DNA of 64,000 nucleotides from positions 124,001 to 188,000 of the forward strand of contig NZ_JACWMX010000004.1 of the NCBI RefSeq assembly GCF_014773245.1, in the 5' to 3' direction. Every line of letters starts with the position of its first letter. The first letter of the stretch is position 1. Below, piece by piece: positions 18,101 to 25,599 of the stretch. Origin of the DNA: Mucilaginibacter glaciei. Its GTDB lineage: Bacteria; Bacteroidota; Bacteroidia; Sphingobacteriales; Sphingobacteriaceae. A model generated the notes under the pieces. The model had not been told where the DNA came from, did not search any database, and saw only the letters and a program-made list of their open reading frames with translations. Made by a program: the position numbers and the translations under genes.

Positions 18101-18505
18101 GCACGACAGCAGCAGCAAATAAGACAAACACTGCAACAAATAAATAAGGAAAATAACAAGGACGGGAAGAGCGGCTTGGGCAATTTGGATAAAATTTCAA
18201 AAGAAATGGAACAAACTGAGAACGATCTCGTAAACAGACGAATTACAGACGAGGCACTAAAACGACAGCAGCAGATACAAACACGGTTGTTAGAGGCAGA
18301 AAAGGCGGAGCAGCAGCGCGAACAGGACCAGAAACGCGAAAGCCACGCTGCTAATGACCTACCACCGGGATATATTAAAGCTTTGCAGGATTATGAGCAG
18401 GTAAAGACAAAGCAAACAGAACAGATTAGAACGGTACCTTCGGCACTTAATTTGTATTACAGGCAAAAAATTAAACTTTACTTTGACCAACTCAATGCGA
18501 AATAA
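15167..18505 (+). CDS. DUF4175 family membrane protein with long Gln-rich coiled coil
   Basis: 1,112 aa from the ATG at 15167 (an upstream TTG at 15146 is less likely). Three membrane segments lie in the first 190 residues (LLRGLIFLGAGIFSAYVVIT, TILFYFFILLNLGLIAWLIV, VIPPAAIICIIAFAAPTIL). A beta-rich region follows (about 210-500), then a very long Gln/Lys/Glu/Asn-rich coiled coil (about 510-1090) with low-complexity QQQ tracts. The family is widespread in Bacteroidota and has no known biochemical function. It heads an operon with an anti-sigma-like ATPase and ybeY. Confidence 0.85.
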   Translation: MTSPENYELLIGKINTFIRKYHYNNLLRGLIFLGAGIFSAYVVITLSEYYGNFNTTTRTILFYFFILLNLGLIAWLIVPSLMARLRLGKTLTHDQAAAIIGQHFNDVHDKLLNTLQLKKQVDENPDHRELLEASINQKIEALKPVSFPSAINICDNRKYLKWVIPPAAIICIIAFAAPTILTESTKRIIRHNEYFAPVAPFQFVLLNKGLSALQGEDLKLNLKLIGDKLPADIYIETANNTFKLDKENISRFHYLFSNLQQSTSFRLVGNGFKSVPYEIKVNLRPVVLHFDAELSYPAYLHKKNETVANAGDLTVPAGTSVNWKFHTQNTTGLVFTLDNSSKTIQPTTADLFEHRERILKNAVYEVSPLNSAVNRSDSASYRINVIADVAPTIEVDERPDSVSRKAFYFNGKIHDDHGFLSLTFHYKTGDKGRERSVTKTVKADLNATESSFFYFWNLKELDIKAGNNITYYFEVADNDGVNGPKTTRTPERTLNMPDAAALNEQLNAGTQAVKQKMQSAVKIAGQIEKDAKKLNQAFLDKNNLSFDEKKQVEQLLQKRKDLEVLLKDIQKENKKNQYNRQESQQQKNELTEKQQQMDELFKDLLDDKTKEMLEKLQQLMQQDQKDATRDELQIMQSDNKSTRKELDRMLELYKKLEFEQKLNQVVNRLETLAKEQQDQADKTQKSQPAADGLKDQEKLNNDFQDIKKQLDDLKKTDDQNGNKEKFDNPEKEKQAIDEQMKQSSNSLQKKNNQQAAKSQQQAAKQMKQLADKLQQDEQEGESSQNAVDARQLRELLKSLVNSSFTQEKIMQSLRSIFPNDPAYIGLAQSQKDVKDNLKTAEDTLYSLSKRIPQIQSTVNKEIAGINDHIDQALANLGDRNTQQATRNQQFAMTSMNNLALMLSEALAQLQKMQNKSGSGKGKQGQPSISQLSKMQQQLNQNMQQAREQMKQQGNQPQQGQGKGGKQGQQGMSEQLARMARQQQQIRQTLQQINKENNKDGKSGLGNLDKISKEMEQTENDLVNRRITDEALKRQQQIQTRLLEAEKAEQQREQDQKRESHAANDLPPGYIKALQDYEQVKTKQTEQIRTVPSALNLYYRQKIKLYFDQLNAK

Positions 18506-18506
18506 T

Positions 18507-18929
18507 ATGGAACAGGCAAACGTGCAAACGGGCGAATTATTTACCTTACAGCTTCCCTCAAAATACGAGAGCATTACCTTGCTGGAGAATTTGATAGAAG
18601 AGGTGGCAGATAAATATCAGATACCCGGGGATACCTTTGCCAACATGATGACCTGCCTTAATGAGGCCGCAGTTAACGCCATTGTGCACGGCAATCAGCT
18701 TGACGAGAGCAAAACGGTTATTATTAATGCCGATGTAGAGTCGAGACGGATAGTTTGGACGATAACAGATGAGGGGCCAGGCTTTGATTATAACAACCTG
18801 CCCGACCCTACCGCACCAGACCGTTTAGAAGAATTAACCGGCCGTGGCGTATTCATCCTAAAGCACTTAGCAGACCAATGTATATTTAATACCTCGGGTA
18901 ACGAGGTTGAACTCCATTTTAAATTCTAA
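18507..18929 (+). CDS. RsbW-like serine kinase / anti-sigma ATP-binding protein
   Basis: 141 aa with the GHKL ATPase boxes: N box NEAAVNAIVHGN, G1 TDEGPGFD and G2 GRGVFILKHL. This is the HATPase_c_2 fold of anti-sigma factors and their phosphorelays. No anti-anti-sigma (STAS) or PP2C gene is adjacent. ATG at 18507 is the first codon after the DUF4175 stop; an ATG at 18495 would overlap that gene by 11 nt. It ends overlapping the ybeY start by one base (TAATG), which indicates translational coupling. Confidence 0.87.
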   Translation: MEQANVQTGELFTLQLPSKYESITLLENLIEEVADKYQIPGDTFANMMTCLNEAAVNAIVHGNQLDESKTVIINADVESRRIVWTITDEGPGFDYNNLPDPTAPDRLEELTGRGVFILKHLADQCIFNTSGNEVELHFKF

Positions 18930-19354
18930 TGCCCGCTATTACTTTTCACGAAGAAGACATCAGCTATAAGTTAAAAAATAAAACTGCCGTTCGTAAATGG
19001 ATAACGGATACCATTATAGCAGAAGGTTTTACACTTGAAGAACTCACCTACGTTTTTTGCTCGGATGAGTACCTGCTGCAGATCAACCGGCAATATCTCG
19101 ACCATGATACTTACACCGATATAATCACCTTTGATAACTCGGAGGTGGAGGGGGTGGTTATGAGCGATATTTTCATCTCGATAGAGCGCATCAAGGAAAA
19201 TGCCGCCAAGTTTTTGGTCACTACAGAACAGGAGTTGCACCGGGTAATGATACACGGTGCACTACATTTATTGGGGTATAAAGATAAATCGGCCGCCGAT
19301 AAGAAAAAAATGACTTTAAAAGAAGATGAATATTTAGGTAAGAGAAACTTTTAA
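18929..19354 (+). CDS. ybeY: Endoribonuclease YbeY (16S rRNA maturation)
   Basis: 141 aa. YbeY is a zinc-dependent RNase for 16S rRNA 3' processing and ribosome quality control. The motif HGALHLLGYKDKS holds two expected zinc ligands (His109, His113). The third canonical His is absent; Asp119 sits near its place. I recall the GYKDK variant as usual in Bacteroidota. YLDHDTYTDIITFDN and MSDIFISIERIKENA are also typical. The start codon overlaps the preceding stop. Confidence 0.92.
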   Translation: MPAITFHEEDISYKLKNKTAVRKWITDTIIAEGFTLEELTYVFCSDEYLLQINRQYLDHDTYTDIITFDNSEVEGVVMSDIFISIERIKENAAKFLVTTEQELHRVMIHGALHLLGYKDKSAADKKKMTLKEDEYLGKRNF

Positions 19355-19401
19355 TAGTTAATTTTACGTAGTTAATTCAACTAAACAACTTTTAAAAAAT
19401 C

Positions 19402-19917
19402 ATGAAAACACTTGCATTACTATTTTCGCTGATGTTTGTAACATCTGCAGCCCCAACTTTATATAAATTCAAGCTGACGGATATCGACGGCAAGTCTTTT
19501 TCGTTAAAAAAATACAAAGGAAAAAAATTATTGATCGTAAACACCGCATCAAAATGTGGGTTTACTCCGCAATACAAAGAGTTACAAAAATTAGCCGATA
19601 CTTATAAAGATAAGCTGGTTATTGTAGGTTTCCCGGCAAATAACTTCGGCCAGCAAGAGCCCGGTACGAATACCGACATTAAAGCTTTCTGCGAAAAGAA
19701 TTTTGGCGTAACCTTCCCTTTGAGCACCAAGGTTAGTGTTAAAGGTGATGATATCGACCCTCTGTTCGCTTACCTGACATCAGCACCAAACCCTGATTTC
19801 ACAGGAGAGATCAAATGGAACTTTGAGAAATTCCTGATCGACGAGAATGGCAACTTGATTCACCGTTACCGCTCGACAGTGACCCCAATGTCTGACGAGA
19901 TCACCAAAGCATTGTAA
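19402..19917 (+). CDS. Exported glutathione peroxidase-family thiol peroxidase
   Basis: 171 aa with a short signal-like N-terminus (MKTLALLFSLMFVTSAAP). Active-site residues are present: peroxidatic Cys52 (NTASKCGFTPQY), Gln84 (FPANNFGQQEPG), Trp139 and Asn140 (WNFEKFLID). A Cys replaces selenocysteine, as in bacterial enzymes. The PCNQF-type resolving Cys is Ala here; Cys97 could serve instead. The enzyme probably detoxifies peroxides in the periplasm using thioredoxin-like donors. It is followed by a strong terminator. Confidence 0.9.
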   Translation: MKTLALLFSLMFVTSAAPTLYKFKLTDIDGKSFSLKKYKGKKLLIVNTASKCGFTPQYKELQKLADTYKDKLVIVGFPANNFGQQEPGTNTDIKAFCEKNFGVTFPLSTKVSVKGDDIDPLFAYLTSAPNPDFTGEIKWNFEKFLIDENGNLIHRYRSTVTPMSDEITKAL

Positions 19918-19935
19918 TTAAAATAATTCTTAAAT

Positions 19936-19967
19936 AAAAACGGAGGCTCAAATTGAGCCTCCGTTTT
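19936..19967. terminator. Terminator after the thiol peroxidase gene
   Basis: Near-perfect palindrome AAAAACGGAGGCTCA / TGAGCCTCCGTTTTT, with A and T tracts on either side. It is usable in both directions between convergent genes. Confidence 0.9.
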
Positions 19968-20012
19968 TGTTATAATCTATATTCTATTCTTCAATATCTG
20001 GGTGTAGTGTGC

Positions 20013-20729
20013 TTAGTAATTCATGGGTACTTCTATGATCAGCAATTGCGCTTCTGAGTTAGTTATGATTGTAAACTCCTCGGTATCAGAAATACCTAAG
20101 GCATCCCTTTTATTTAATGTATTTTCATTAACCGTTACAGATCCTTCCAGCACAAATACATAAACACCGTTCCCTTCCGTTTTAACTGCATAATTAACCT
20201 GTAGGCCGGTATCAAAAACACCCATTGAAAATGTGGTGTCCTGGTTAAGCCATAGGGTATCATTAGCGGCCTTATCCGGCGATATCAGCATTATCAATTG
20301 ATTTGGCACCAACGCATCGGCAAAGCTCTTCTGATCATACCGTGGCTGGATATTCCGTTCCTTTGGGAAGATCCAGATCTGGAGCGATTGCGTTGCCTCT
20401 GTCGACGAGGGGTTAAACTCCGAATGGGTAACACCACTCCCGGCGCTCATTATCTGCACATCGCCTGCGTTGATCACTCCGGCGTTACCCATGCTGTCTT
20501 TATGTTCTAATGCGCCCTTTAAAACAATGGTCGTGATCTCCATATTATCGTGAGGATGTGCGCCAAAACCACGCCCCGCTGCAATAATATCGTCATTTAA
20601 TACACGTAGCGCACCAAAGTTTGTACGCTCGGGGTTATAGTAGGGGCCAAAACTAAACGAAAAATTAGCCTTTAGCCAGCCTATATCATTAAACCCGCGT
20701 TCTTTTGCGGGGTAAAGTACCTGTTTCAT
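20013..20729 (-). CDS. Pirin family protein
   Basis: 238 aa bicupin. The Fe ligands of the N-terminal cupin are His58 and His60 (GAHPHDNME), His102 and Glu104 (VTHSEFNPS). FGPYYNPERTNFGALRVLNDDIIAAGRGFG is the family opening. Pirins are iron proteins; some oxidise quercetin, and the role here is unknown. The gene is divergent from the short-chain dehydrogenase-like gene at 20815. Confidence 0.93.
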   Translation of the reverse strand: MKQVLYPAKERGFNDIGWLKANFSFSFGPYYNPERTNFGALRVLNDDIIAAGRGFGAHPHDNMEITTIVLKGALEHKDSMGNAGVINAGDVQIMSAGSGVTHSEFNPSSTEATQSLQIWIFPKERNIQPRYDQKSFADALVPNQLIMLISPDKAANDTLWLNQDTTFSMGVFDTGLQVNYAVKTEGNGVYVFVLEGSVTVNENTLNKRDALGISDTEEFTIITNSEAQLLIIEVPMNY

Positions 20730-20788
20730 AATACATTCCTTTTTATATGTTTAAACATACAATAGTTATTCCACAATTTAATTATGCG

Positions 20789-20796
20789 TATTTTTG
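20789..20796 (+). promoter_or_regulatory. -7 box (TATTTTTG) for the 20815 operon
   Basis: Exact TAnnTTTG match 19 bp before the ATG at 20815. It overlaps the TTG-initiated upstream extension at 20794, so translation most likely begins at 20815. Confidence 0.45.
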
Positions 20797-20814
20797 CAAA
20801 TTAAACCGACCATA

Positions 20815-21468
20815 ATGGCATACAAGGCAATTATAGCGGGCGCAAGCGGCCTAATTGGCAGTAATTTGGTAAACATATTGCTGCAACAGCAGGAATATGA
20901 TGAGGTGTTGGTGTTAGTCCGCGAGGAACTACCCATTCAGCACAAAAAATTAGTTCAATTGGTAATCAACTTTGATGATCTGCCTAAACATGCTGATGCC
21001 CTAACAGGTCACGCCGTTTTTTCATGCCTGGGTACGACTAAATCGCAAACACCGGATAAGGCGCAATATCGCAAGATAGATTATGAATACCCATTAACGT
21101 TGGCTAAACTGGCAAAACGAAATGGAGTGGCTCAATTTCATTTGGTATCGTCTATCGGTGCCGACAAAAATTCAGCTACAGATTATACCAGGCTCAAAGG
21201 CGAATTAGAAGATGCGATAAAACAGATAGGCTTCCCTACCCTGCATATTTATCAGCCATCTATGCTGGTTGGCCAGCGGGAACGCAAGCGGACTTTGGAG
21301 GGGGCGTTGATTACTTTATTTAAATTAATAGACCCGCTGTTAGTTGGTGGTTTAAAAAAATACCGCAGCATAAAAGGCAGCACAGTGGCCAATGCCATGT
21401 ACAAAAAATCATTACAAACCGATACCGGTACTTTTATACATCCATCAAATAAAATACAAACTATTTAG
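20815..21468 (+). CDS. NAD(P)-binding atypical short-chain dehydrogenase (HTATIP2-like)
   Basis: 217 aa beginning MAYKAIIAGASGLIGSNLVN, with the glycine-rich dinucleotide motif GASGLIG at about 9-15. FSCLGTTKSQTPDKAQYRKIDYEYPLTLAKLAKRNGV and FHLVSSIGADKNS are typical of HTATIP2/CC3-like proteins. The catalytic Tyr-Lys pair is not clearly in classical SDR form, so activity is uncertain. Its stop codon overlaps the GTG start of the ABC-F gene (TAGTG), indicating an operon. Confidence 0.86.
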   Translation: MAYKAIIAGASGLIGSNLVNILLQQQEYDEVLVLVREELPIQHKKLVQLVINFDDLPKHADALTGHAVFSCLGTTKSQTPDKAQYRKIDYEYPLTLAKLAKRNGVAQFHLVSSIGADKNSATDYTRLKGELEDAIKQIGFPTLHIYQPSMLVGQRERKRTLEGALITLFKLIDPLLVGGLKKYRSIKGSTVANAMYKKSLQTDTGTFIHPSNKIQTI

Positions 21469-23333
21469 TGAGCACTTATATTTCGGCCGAAAGTTTAGGC
21501 CATTCCTTTCATGACAACTGGTTATTTAAAAACCTTACTATTGGCATCAACCGCGGCCGACGCGTGGCTTTGGTGGGCATTAACGGTGCGGGAAAATCAA
21601 CCTTGTTAAAAATCCTTTCAGGATCACTTAAGCCAACCGAGGGTAAAGTAGCACAAAGTAAAGACCTTAACGTAGGTTACCTGGAGCAGGACCCGCATTT
21701 TAAAGGTGCCATTACTATCAGTGACTACATTTTCCATGCGGATAATATCCAGCAGCAATTGATCCGCCGTTATGAGGAGTTGTTAGAGAACGACCCGGAG
21801 AACATGAAGGAGATGGATAAAGTGATGGAAGAAATGAGTGAGATAGATGCCTGGGAATATGAATATAAGATCAAAACCATTTTAGGCAGGCTCGATATTC
21901 ACCACCTTAATCAGCACATCAGCACGCTATCGGGCGGCCAGAAAAAAAGGTTGGCTTTGGCTAAACTGTTAATTGAGGACCCGGAGATCTATATTTTAGA
22001 TGAGCCGACCAATCACCTGGATATTGATACTATTGAGTGGCTGGAGAAATTATTGACCGAAGGCAGCAAAACCATCCTAATGGTTACGCACGACAGGTAT
22101 TTTCTGGATAACGTTTGTAACGAAATTTTAGAGATTGACCGAGGTAAGATCATCCCCTACTTTGGTAACTATGGTTATTATCTGGAGAAGAAGGCCGAAC
22201 GCGAAGCATCTGACGAAGCTACCTTTCAAAAGAACTCCAACTTATTGCGTAAAGAACTGGAATGGATGCGCCGCCAGCCTAAAGCCCGTGGAACCAAATC
22301 CAAATCAAGGATCGATGCCTTTTATGATCTGGAATCAAAAACCAAGAACAACGGACCTAAACAGAACGTTGAGCTAAGTGTAAAAACCGCGCGCCAGGGC
22401 AATAAGATCATGGAGATGGAAAGCATCACCAAAGGCTTTAATGGCAACACTTATATTAAAGACTTTAGCTACATTTTTAAAAAAGGCGACCGGATTGGCT
22501 TAGCCGGCAAAAATGGCAGCGGTAAATCTACCTTGCTGAACCTGATCACCGGCGGTTTGCAACCGGATTCGGGTGCGATTATCAAAGGCGAGACCACCGT
22601 GATCGGTTACTTTAACCAATCGGGTTTAACCTTTAAGGAAGATGAACGGGTGATTGATATTGTAAAAAATGTGGCTGAGTTTATCACGATGGCGGATGGG
22701 AAACTAATCTCCGCCTCTGCCCTGCTAACATTGTTCCTCTTCCCTCCTGTTAAACAATACGGGATGGTTTCTAAATTAAGTGGAGGCGAAAAGAAACGCC
22801 TCCATCTGATGAGCATCCTGATCAAGAACCCGAACTTCCTGATCTTAGATGAGCCTACCAATGATTTGGATATCGATACGCTAAACGTATTGGAAGAATT
22901 TTTAACCAACTTCCCGGGTATCCTGATCATGGTATCGCACGATAGGTATTTGCTGGATAAGTTAACCGATCAGCTTTTCATTATGGAAGGCGAAGGCAAG
23001 GTTCTAATCTATAACGGTAACTACACATCATACCGGATTGAATTAGAGGAAGCGAAACAGCAGAATAAAAAGCCCGCTATCGTTGCCCCTATCCAAGCCG
23101 AACAGCCCAAAAAAGCCAAACTAAGCTTTAAAGAAGAAAAGGAATTTGAAGGCCTGGAAAAAGAGATTGCTGATGTAGAAGCCAAGTTGAAGGAAACTAA
23201 TGAGCAGCTTAACACCACTAATATTGACCCGAAAGAACTGACTAAACTTACAGATAAGATTGTTTATTTGAACAAACAGTTAGATAGCAAAACAGCTCGT
23301 TGGATTGAATTAGGTGAGTTAAAAGAGGCGTAA
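21468..23333 (+). CDS. ABC-F family ATPase (Uup/EttA-like)
   Basis: 621 aa with two ABC domains in one chain and no membrane segment. Domain 1: Walker A GINGAGKSTLLK, signature LSGGQKKRLALAK, Walker B YILDEPTNHLD. Domain 2: GKNGSGKSTLLN, LSGGEKKRLHL, LILDEPTNDLD. The C-terminal coiled coil (about 550-615) is of the Uup type. ABC-F proteins act on the ribosome; some protect against antibiotics, but nothing here points to resistance. GTG start overlaps the previous stop. Confidence 0.93.
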   Translation: MSTYISAESLGHSFHDNWLFKNLTIGINRGRRVALVGINGAGKSTLLKILSGSLKPTEGKVAQSKDLNVGYLEQDPHFKGAITISDYIFHADNIQQQLIRRYEELLENDPENMKEMDKVMEEMSEIDAWEYEYKIKTILGRLDIHHLNQHISTLSGGQKKRLALAKLLIEDPEIYILDEPTNHLDIDTIEWLEKLLTEGSKTILMVTHDRYFLDNVCNEILEIDRGKIIPYFGNYGYYLEKKAEREASDEATFQKNSNLLRKELEWMRRQPKARGTKSKSRIDAFYDLESKTKNNGPKQNVELSVKTARQGNKIMEMESITKGFNGNTYIKDFSYIFKKGDRIGLAGKNGSGKSTLLNLITGGLQPDSGAIIKGETTVIGYFNQSGLTFKEDERVIDIVKNVAEFITMADGKLISASALLTLFLFPPVKQYGMVSKLSGGEKKRLHLMSILIKNPNFLILDEPTNDLDIDTLNVLEEFLTNFPGILIMVSHDRYLLDKLTDQLFIMEGEGKVLIYNGNYTSYRIELEEAKQQNKKPAIVAPIQAEQPKKAKLSFKEEKEFEGLEKEIADVEAKLKETNEQLNTTNIDPKELTKLTDKIVYLNKQLDSKTARWIELGELKEA

Positions 23334-23337
23334 CAAG

Positions 23338-23583
23338 ATGAAATTATCAGACATCATCGCATCAACAGGTGTAGCTATTTTGCTTGTAGCATTCTTGCTA
23401 AATCTGTATAAAAAGCTCCCGGCGCAAAGCCGCTGGTATAGTGGACTGAATTTTTTGGGCGCAGGATTATGCGGAATATCATCGTATATGATCGACTTTT
23501 ACCCTTTTGTGGTTTTGGAAAGCATTTGGGCGGCTTTTGCCTTTGTATCGTTTATAAAGGTACCACGTGGAACATCTGAGTAG
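23338..23583 (+). CDS. CBU_0592-like small membrane protein
   Basis: 81 aa with three short membrane helices (IIASTGVAILLVAFLLNL, NFLGAGLCGISSYMI, FVVLESIWAAFAFVSFI). It resembles the CBU_0592 family of unknown function. It starts 4 nt after the ABC-F stop and belongs to that operon. Its last codons (encoding VPRGT) overlap the degenerate parS-like site at 23559-23574. Confidence 0.72.
   Translation: MKLSDIIASTGVAILLVAFLLNLYKKLPAQSRWYSGLNFLGAGLCGISSYMIDFYPFVVLESIWAAFAFVSFIKVPRGTSE
23559..23574. promoter_or_regulatory. Degenerate parS-like site
   Basis: GGTACCACGTGGAACA differs from the perfect palindrome at 23596 by two bases, both in the left half. It lies within the 3' end of the preceding gene, 37 bp from the second site in the same phase. 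Confidence 0.5.
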
Positions 23584-23595
23584 ATATTTAAACAA

Positions 23596-23611
23596 TGTTC
23601 CACGTGGAACA
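23596..23611. promoter_or_regulatory. parS centromere site
   Basis: TGTTCCACGTGGAACA is a perfect 16-bp palindrome matching the bacterial parS consensus (TGTTNCACGTGNAACA) bound by ParB. It lies just before mnmG, a gene often near oriC. Translating it gives MFHVEH, which explains a false upstream start for mnmG. Confidence 0.85.
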
Positions 23612-23621
23612 TGGAGGTTAT

Positions 23622-25484
23622 ATGTTTAAAAAATATAATGTTATTGTTGTTGGTGCTGGGCATGCCGGCTGTGAAGCCGCTGCTGCTGCCGCCAACTTAG
23701 GGTCATCGGTTTTGCTGATCACCATGAATATGGGTACCATTGCCCAGATGAGTTGCAACCCCGCAATGGGCGGTGTGGCGAAGGGACAAATAGTGCGGGA
23801 GATTGATGCATTAGGAGGTTACTCAGGTATTATTACCGATAAAACATCTCTGCAATTCCGCATGCTTAACCTATCAAAAGGCCCTGCAATGTGGAGCCCA
23901 CGCGCGCAAAGTGACCGGGCAAGGTTTGCTGAAGAATGGCGAATCGCATTAGAGAAAACACCTAATGTAGATTTTTGGCAGGATACTGTAACCTCCCTCT
24001 TAGTAAAAGGAAATACCATCGCAGGAGTAAAAACATCAATCGGTGTTGAGATAGAAGCCGACTCTGTAGTACTGACTAATGGAACCTTCCTCAACGGTGT
24101 AATTCATATCGGAGAGAAAAAATTTGGGGGTGGCCGTTCAGGTGAAAAGGCTGCTACCGGATTAACCGAACAATTAATTACCCTCGGTTTTGATTCGGGC
24201 AGAATGAAGACCGGCACCCCACCCCGTGTGGACGGCCGCTCATTAAATTATTCGCTGATGGAAGAGCAGTGGGGCGATGAAGAGCGCGGTCGCTTTTCTT
24301 ATACAGACGTGCCTTTAGTAGCAGATCAACGTTGCTGCTGGATCACTTACACCAATACTAAAGTACACGAAACGTTAAAGGAAGGCTTCGAAAGGTCGCC
24401 AATGTTTACCGGCCGGATCAAGGGTTTAGGCCCAAGATACTGCCCGTCTATTGAAGATAAGATCAATCGTTTCGCCGAACGCGACCGTCATCAGATATTT
24501 GTAGAACCCGAAGGTTGGAATACGGTTGAGATTTATGTAAATGGATTCTCTACTTCCCTGCCGGAAGATGTCCAATTTAAAGCATTAACCCAGATACCGG
24601 GATTTGAAACGGCTAAAATGTTCCGCCCTGGATATGCTATTGAATATGATTACTTCCCGCCTACCCAGTTAGGTCTGACCTTAGAAACTAAACTGATCAG
24701 CAATTTATATTTTGCGGGGCAAATCAACGGGACTACAGGTTACGAAGAAGCAGCTTCTCAAGGTTTCATTGCCGGCATTAATGCACATCAAAAAATTAAT
24801 GACAAGCATGAACTGATCCTGAAAAGATCTGAATCCTATATAGGTGTGCTAATAGATGACTTGGTAACCAAAGGTACAGAAGAGCCTTACCGAATGTTTA
24901 CTTCACGTGCTGAACATCGCCTGTTATTACGCCAGGATAACGCCGATATCCGTTTAAGCCCAATGGGCCACGAGTTAGGTTTAATTAGCGACGAGCGCTT
25001 AGATAAGGTAAATCAAAAGATTAAAAACTCAGATGAAATTGTAGCCTTTACCCGCAGTAAAAGTATTGATCCATCTATTGTAAATAACCTGCTGGAAAAG
25101 AGCGGCACAAGCCCGATCAACCAAAGTGCTAAATTGTTTAACTTGTTAAGCAGGCCGCAATTAGGTTTTAAAGAGCTAAACCAGGTAGATGCCTCATTAC
25201 AAGATAAACTATCCGCTTACGATAAAGAAACAATTGAGCAGGCTGAAATAAAAATCAAATACGAGAGTTACTTTATAAAAGAAATGGAAATTGTTGACCG
25301 CATGAAAAGAATGGAGGACAGAGAGATCAATCCCGAATTTGATTATAGCCAATTGGTTTCCCTCTCCAAAGAAGCGCGCGAAAAATTGAAAAAGATAAAA
25401 CCACGTACTTTGGGCCAGGCATCGCGCATTTCGGGCGTATCACCGTCAGATGTGTCGGTTTTAATGGTTCACGTATCAAGATAG
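23622..25484 (+). CDS. mnmG: tRNA uridine 5-carboxymethylaminomethyl modification enzyme MnmG (GidA)
   Basis: 620 aa from the ATG at 23622 ([20 protein letters not shown]). With MnmE it modifies wobble uridine 34 of several tRNAs, using FAD. The FAD loop is [56 protein letters not shown] and [17 protein letters not shown] are family signatures. The C-terminal DVSVLMVHV end is complete. A start at 23595 is excluded because those codons are the parS palindrome and a GGAGG ribosome-binding site lies at 23613-23617, just ahead of 23622. Confidence 0.96.
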   Translation: MFKKYNVIVVGAGHAGCEAAAAAANLGSSVLLITMNMGTIAQMSCNPAMGGVAKGQIVREIDALGGYSGIITDKTSLQFRMLNLSKGPAMWSPRAQSDRARFAEEWRIALEKTPNVDFWQDTVTSLLVKGNTIAGVKTSIGVEIEADSVVLTNGTFLNGVIHIGEKKFGGGRSGEKAATGLTEQLITLGFDSGRMKTGTPPRVDGRSLNYSLMEEQWGDEERGRFSYTDVPLVADQRCCWITYTNTKVHETLKEGFERSPMFTGRIKGLGPRYCPSIEDKINRFAERDRHQIFVEPEGWNTVEIYVNGFSTSLPEDVQFKALTQIPGFETAKMFRPGYAIEYDYFPPTQLGLTLETKLISNLYFAGQINGTTGYEEAASQGFIAGINAHQKINDKHELILKRSESYIGVLIDDLVTKGTEEPYRMFTSRAEHRLLLRQDNADIRLSPMGHELGLISDERLDKVNQKIKNSDEIVAFTRSKSIDPSIVNNLLEKSGTSPINQSAKLFNLLSRPQLGFKELNQVDASLQDKLSAYDKETIEQAEIKIKYESYFIKEMEIVDRMKRMEDREINPEFDYSQLVSLSKEAREKLKKIKPRTLGQASRISGVSPSDVSVLMVHVSR

Positions 25485-25599
25485 TTCATAATTAACTGTA
25501 AGTCAGCTATTTATATAACTTTCTTATTAAAGCACTTTTTTAGCTTTTTAATATCAGAATTCATCAAAACATAAAAGTCGTTTATAGGGCAAAAAAACC

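Noticed and set aside
17632..18183. Cys-rich reading frames opposite the DUF4175 gene
   Set aside because: They are antisense products of the CAG/CAA-rich coiled-coil codons; DUF4175 is clearly the coding strand.
23595..23621. Upstream mnmG start giving MFHVEHGGY
   Set aside because: The codons are the parS palindrome; the ribosome-binding site and homology support 23622.
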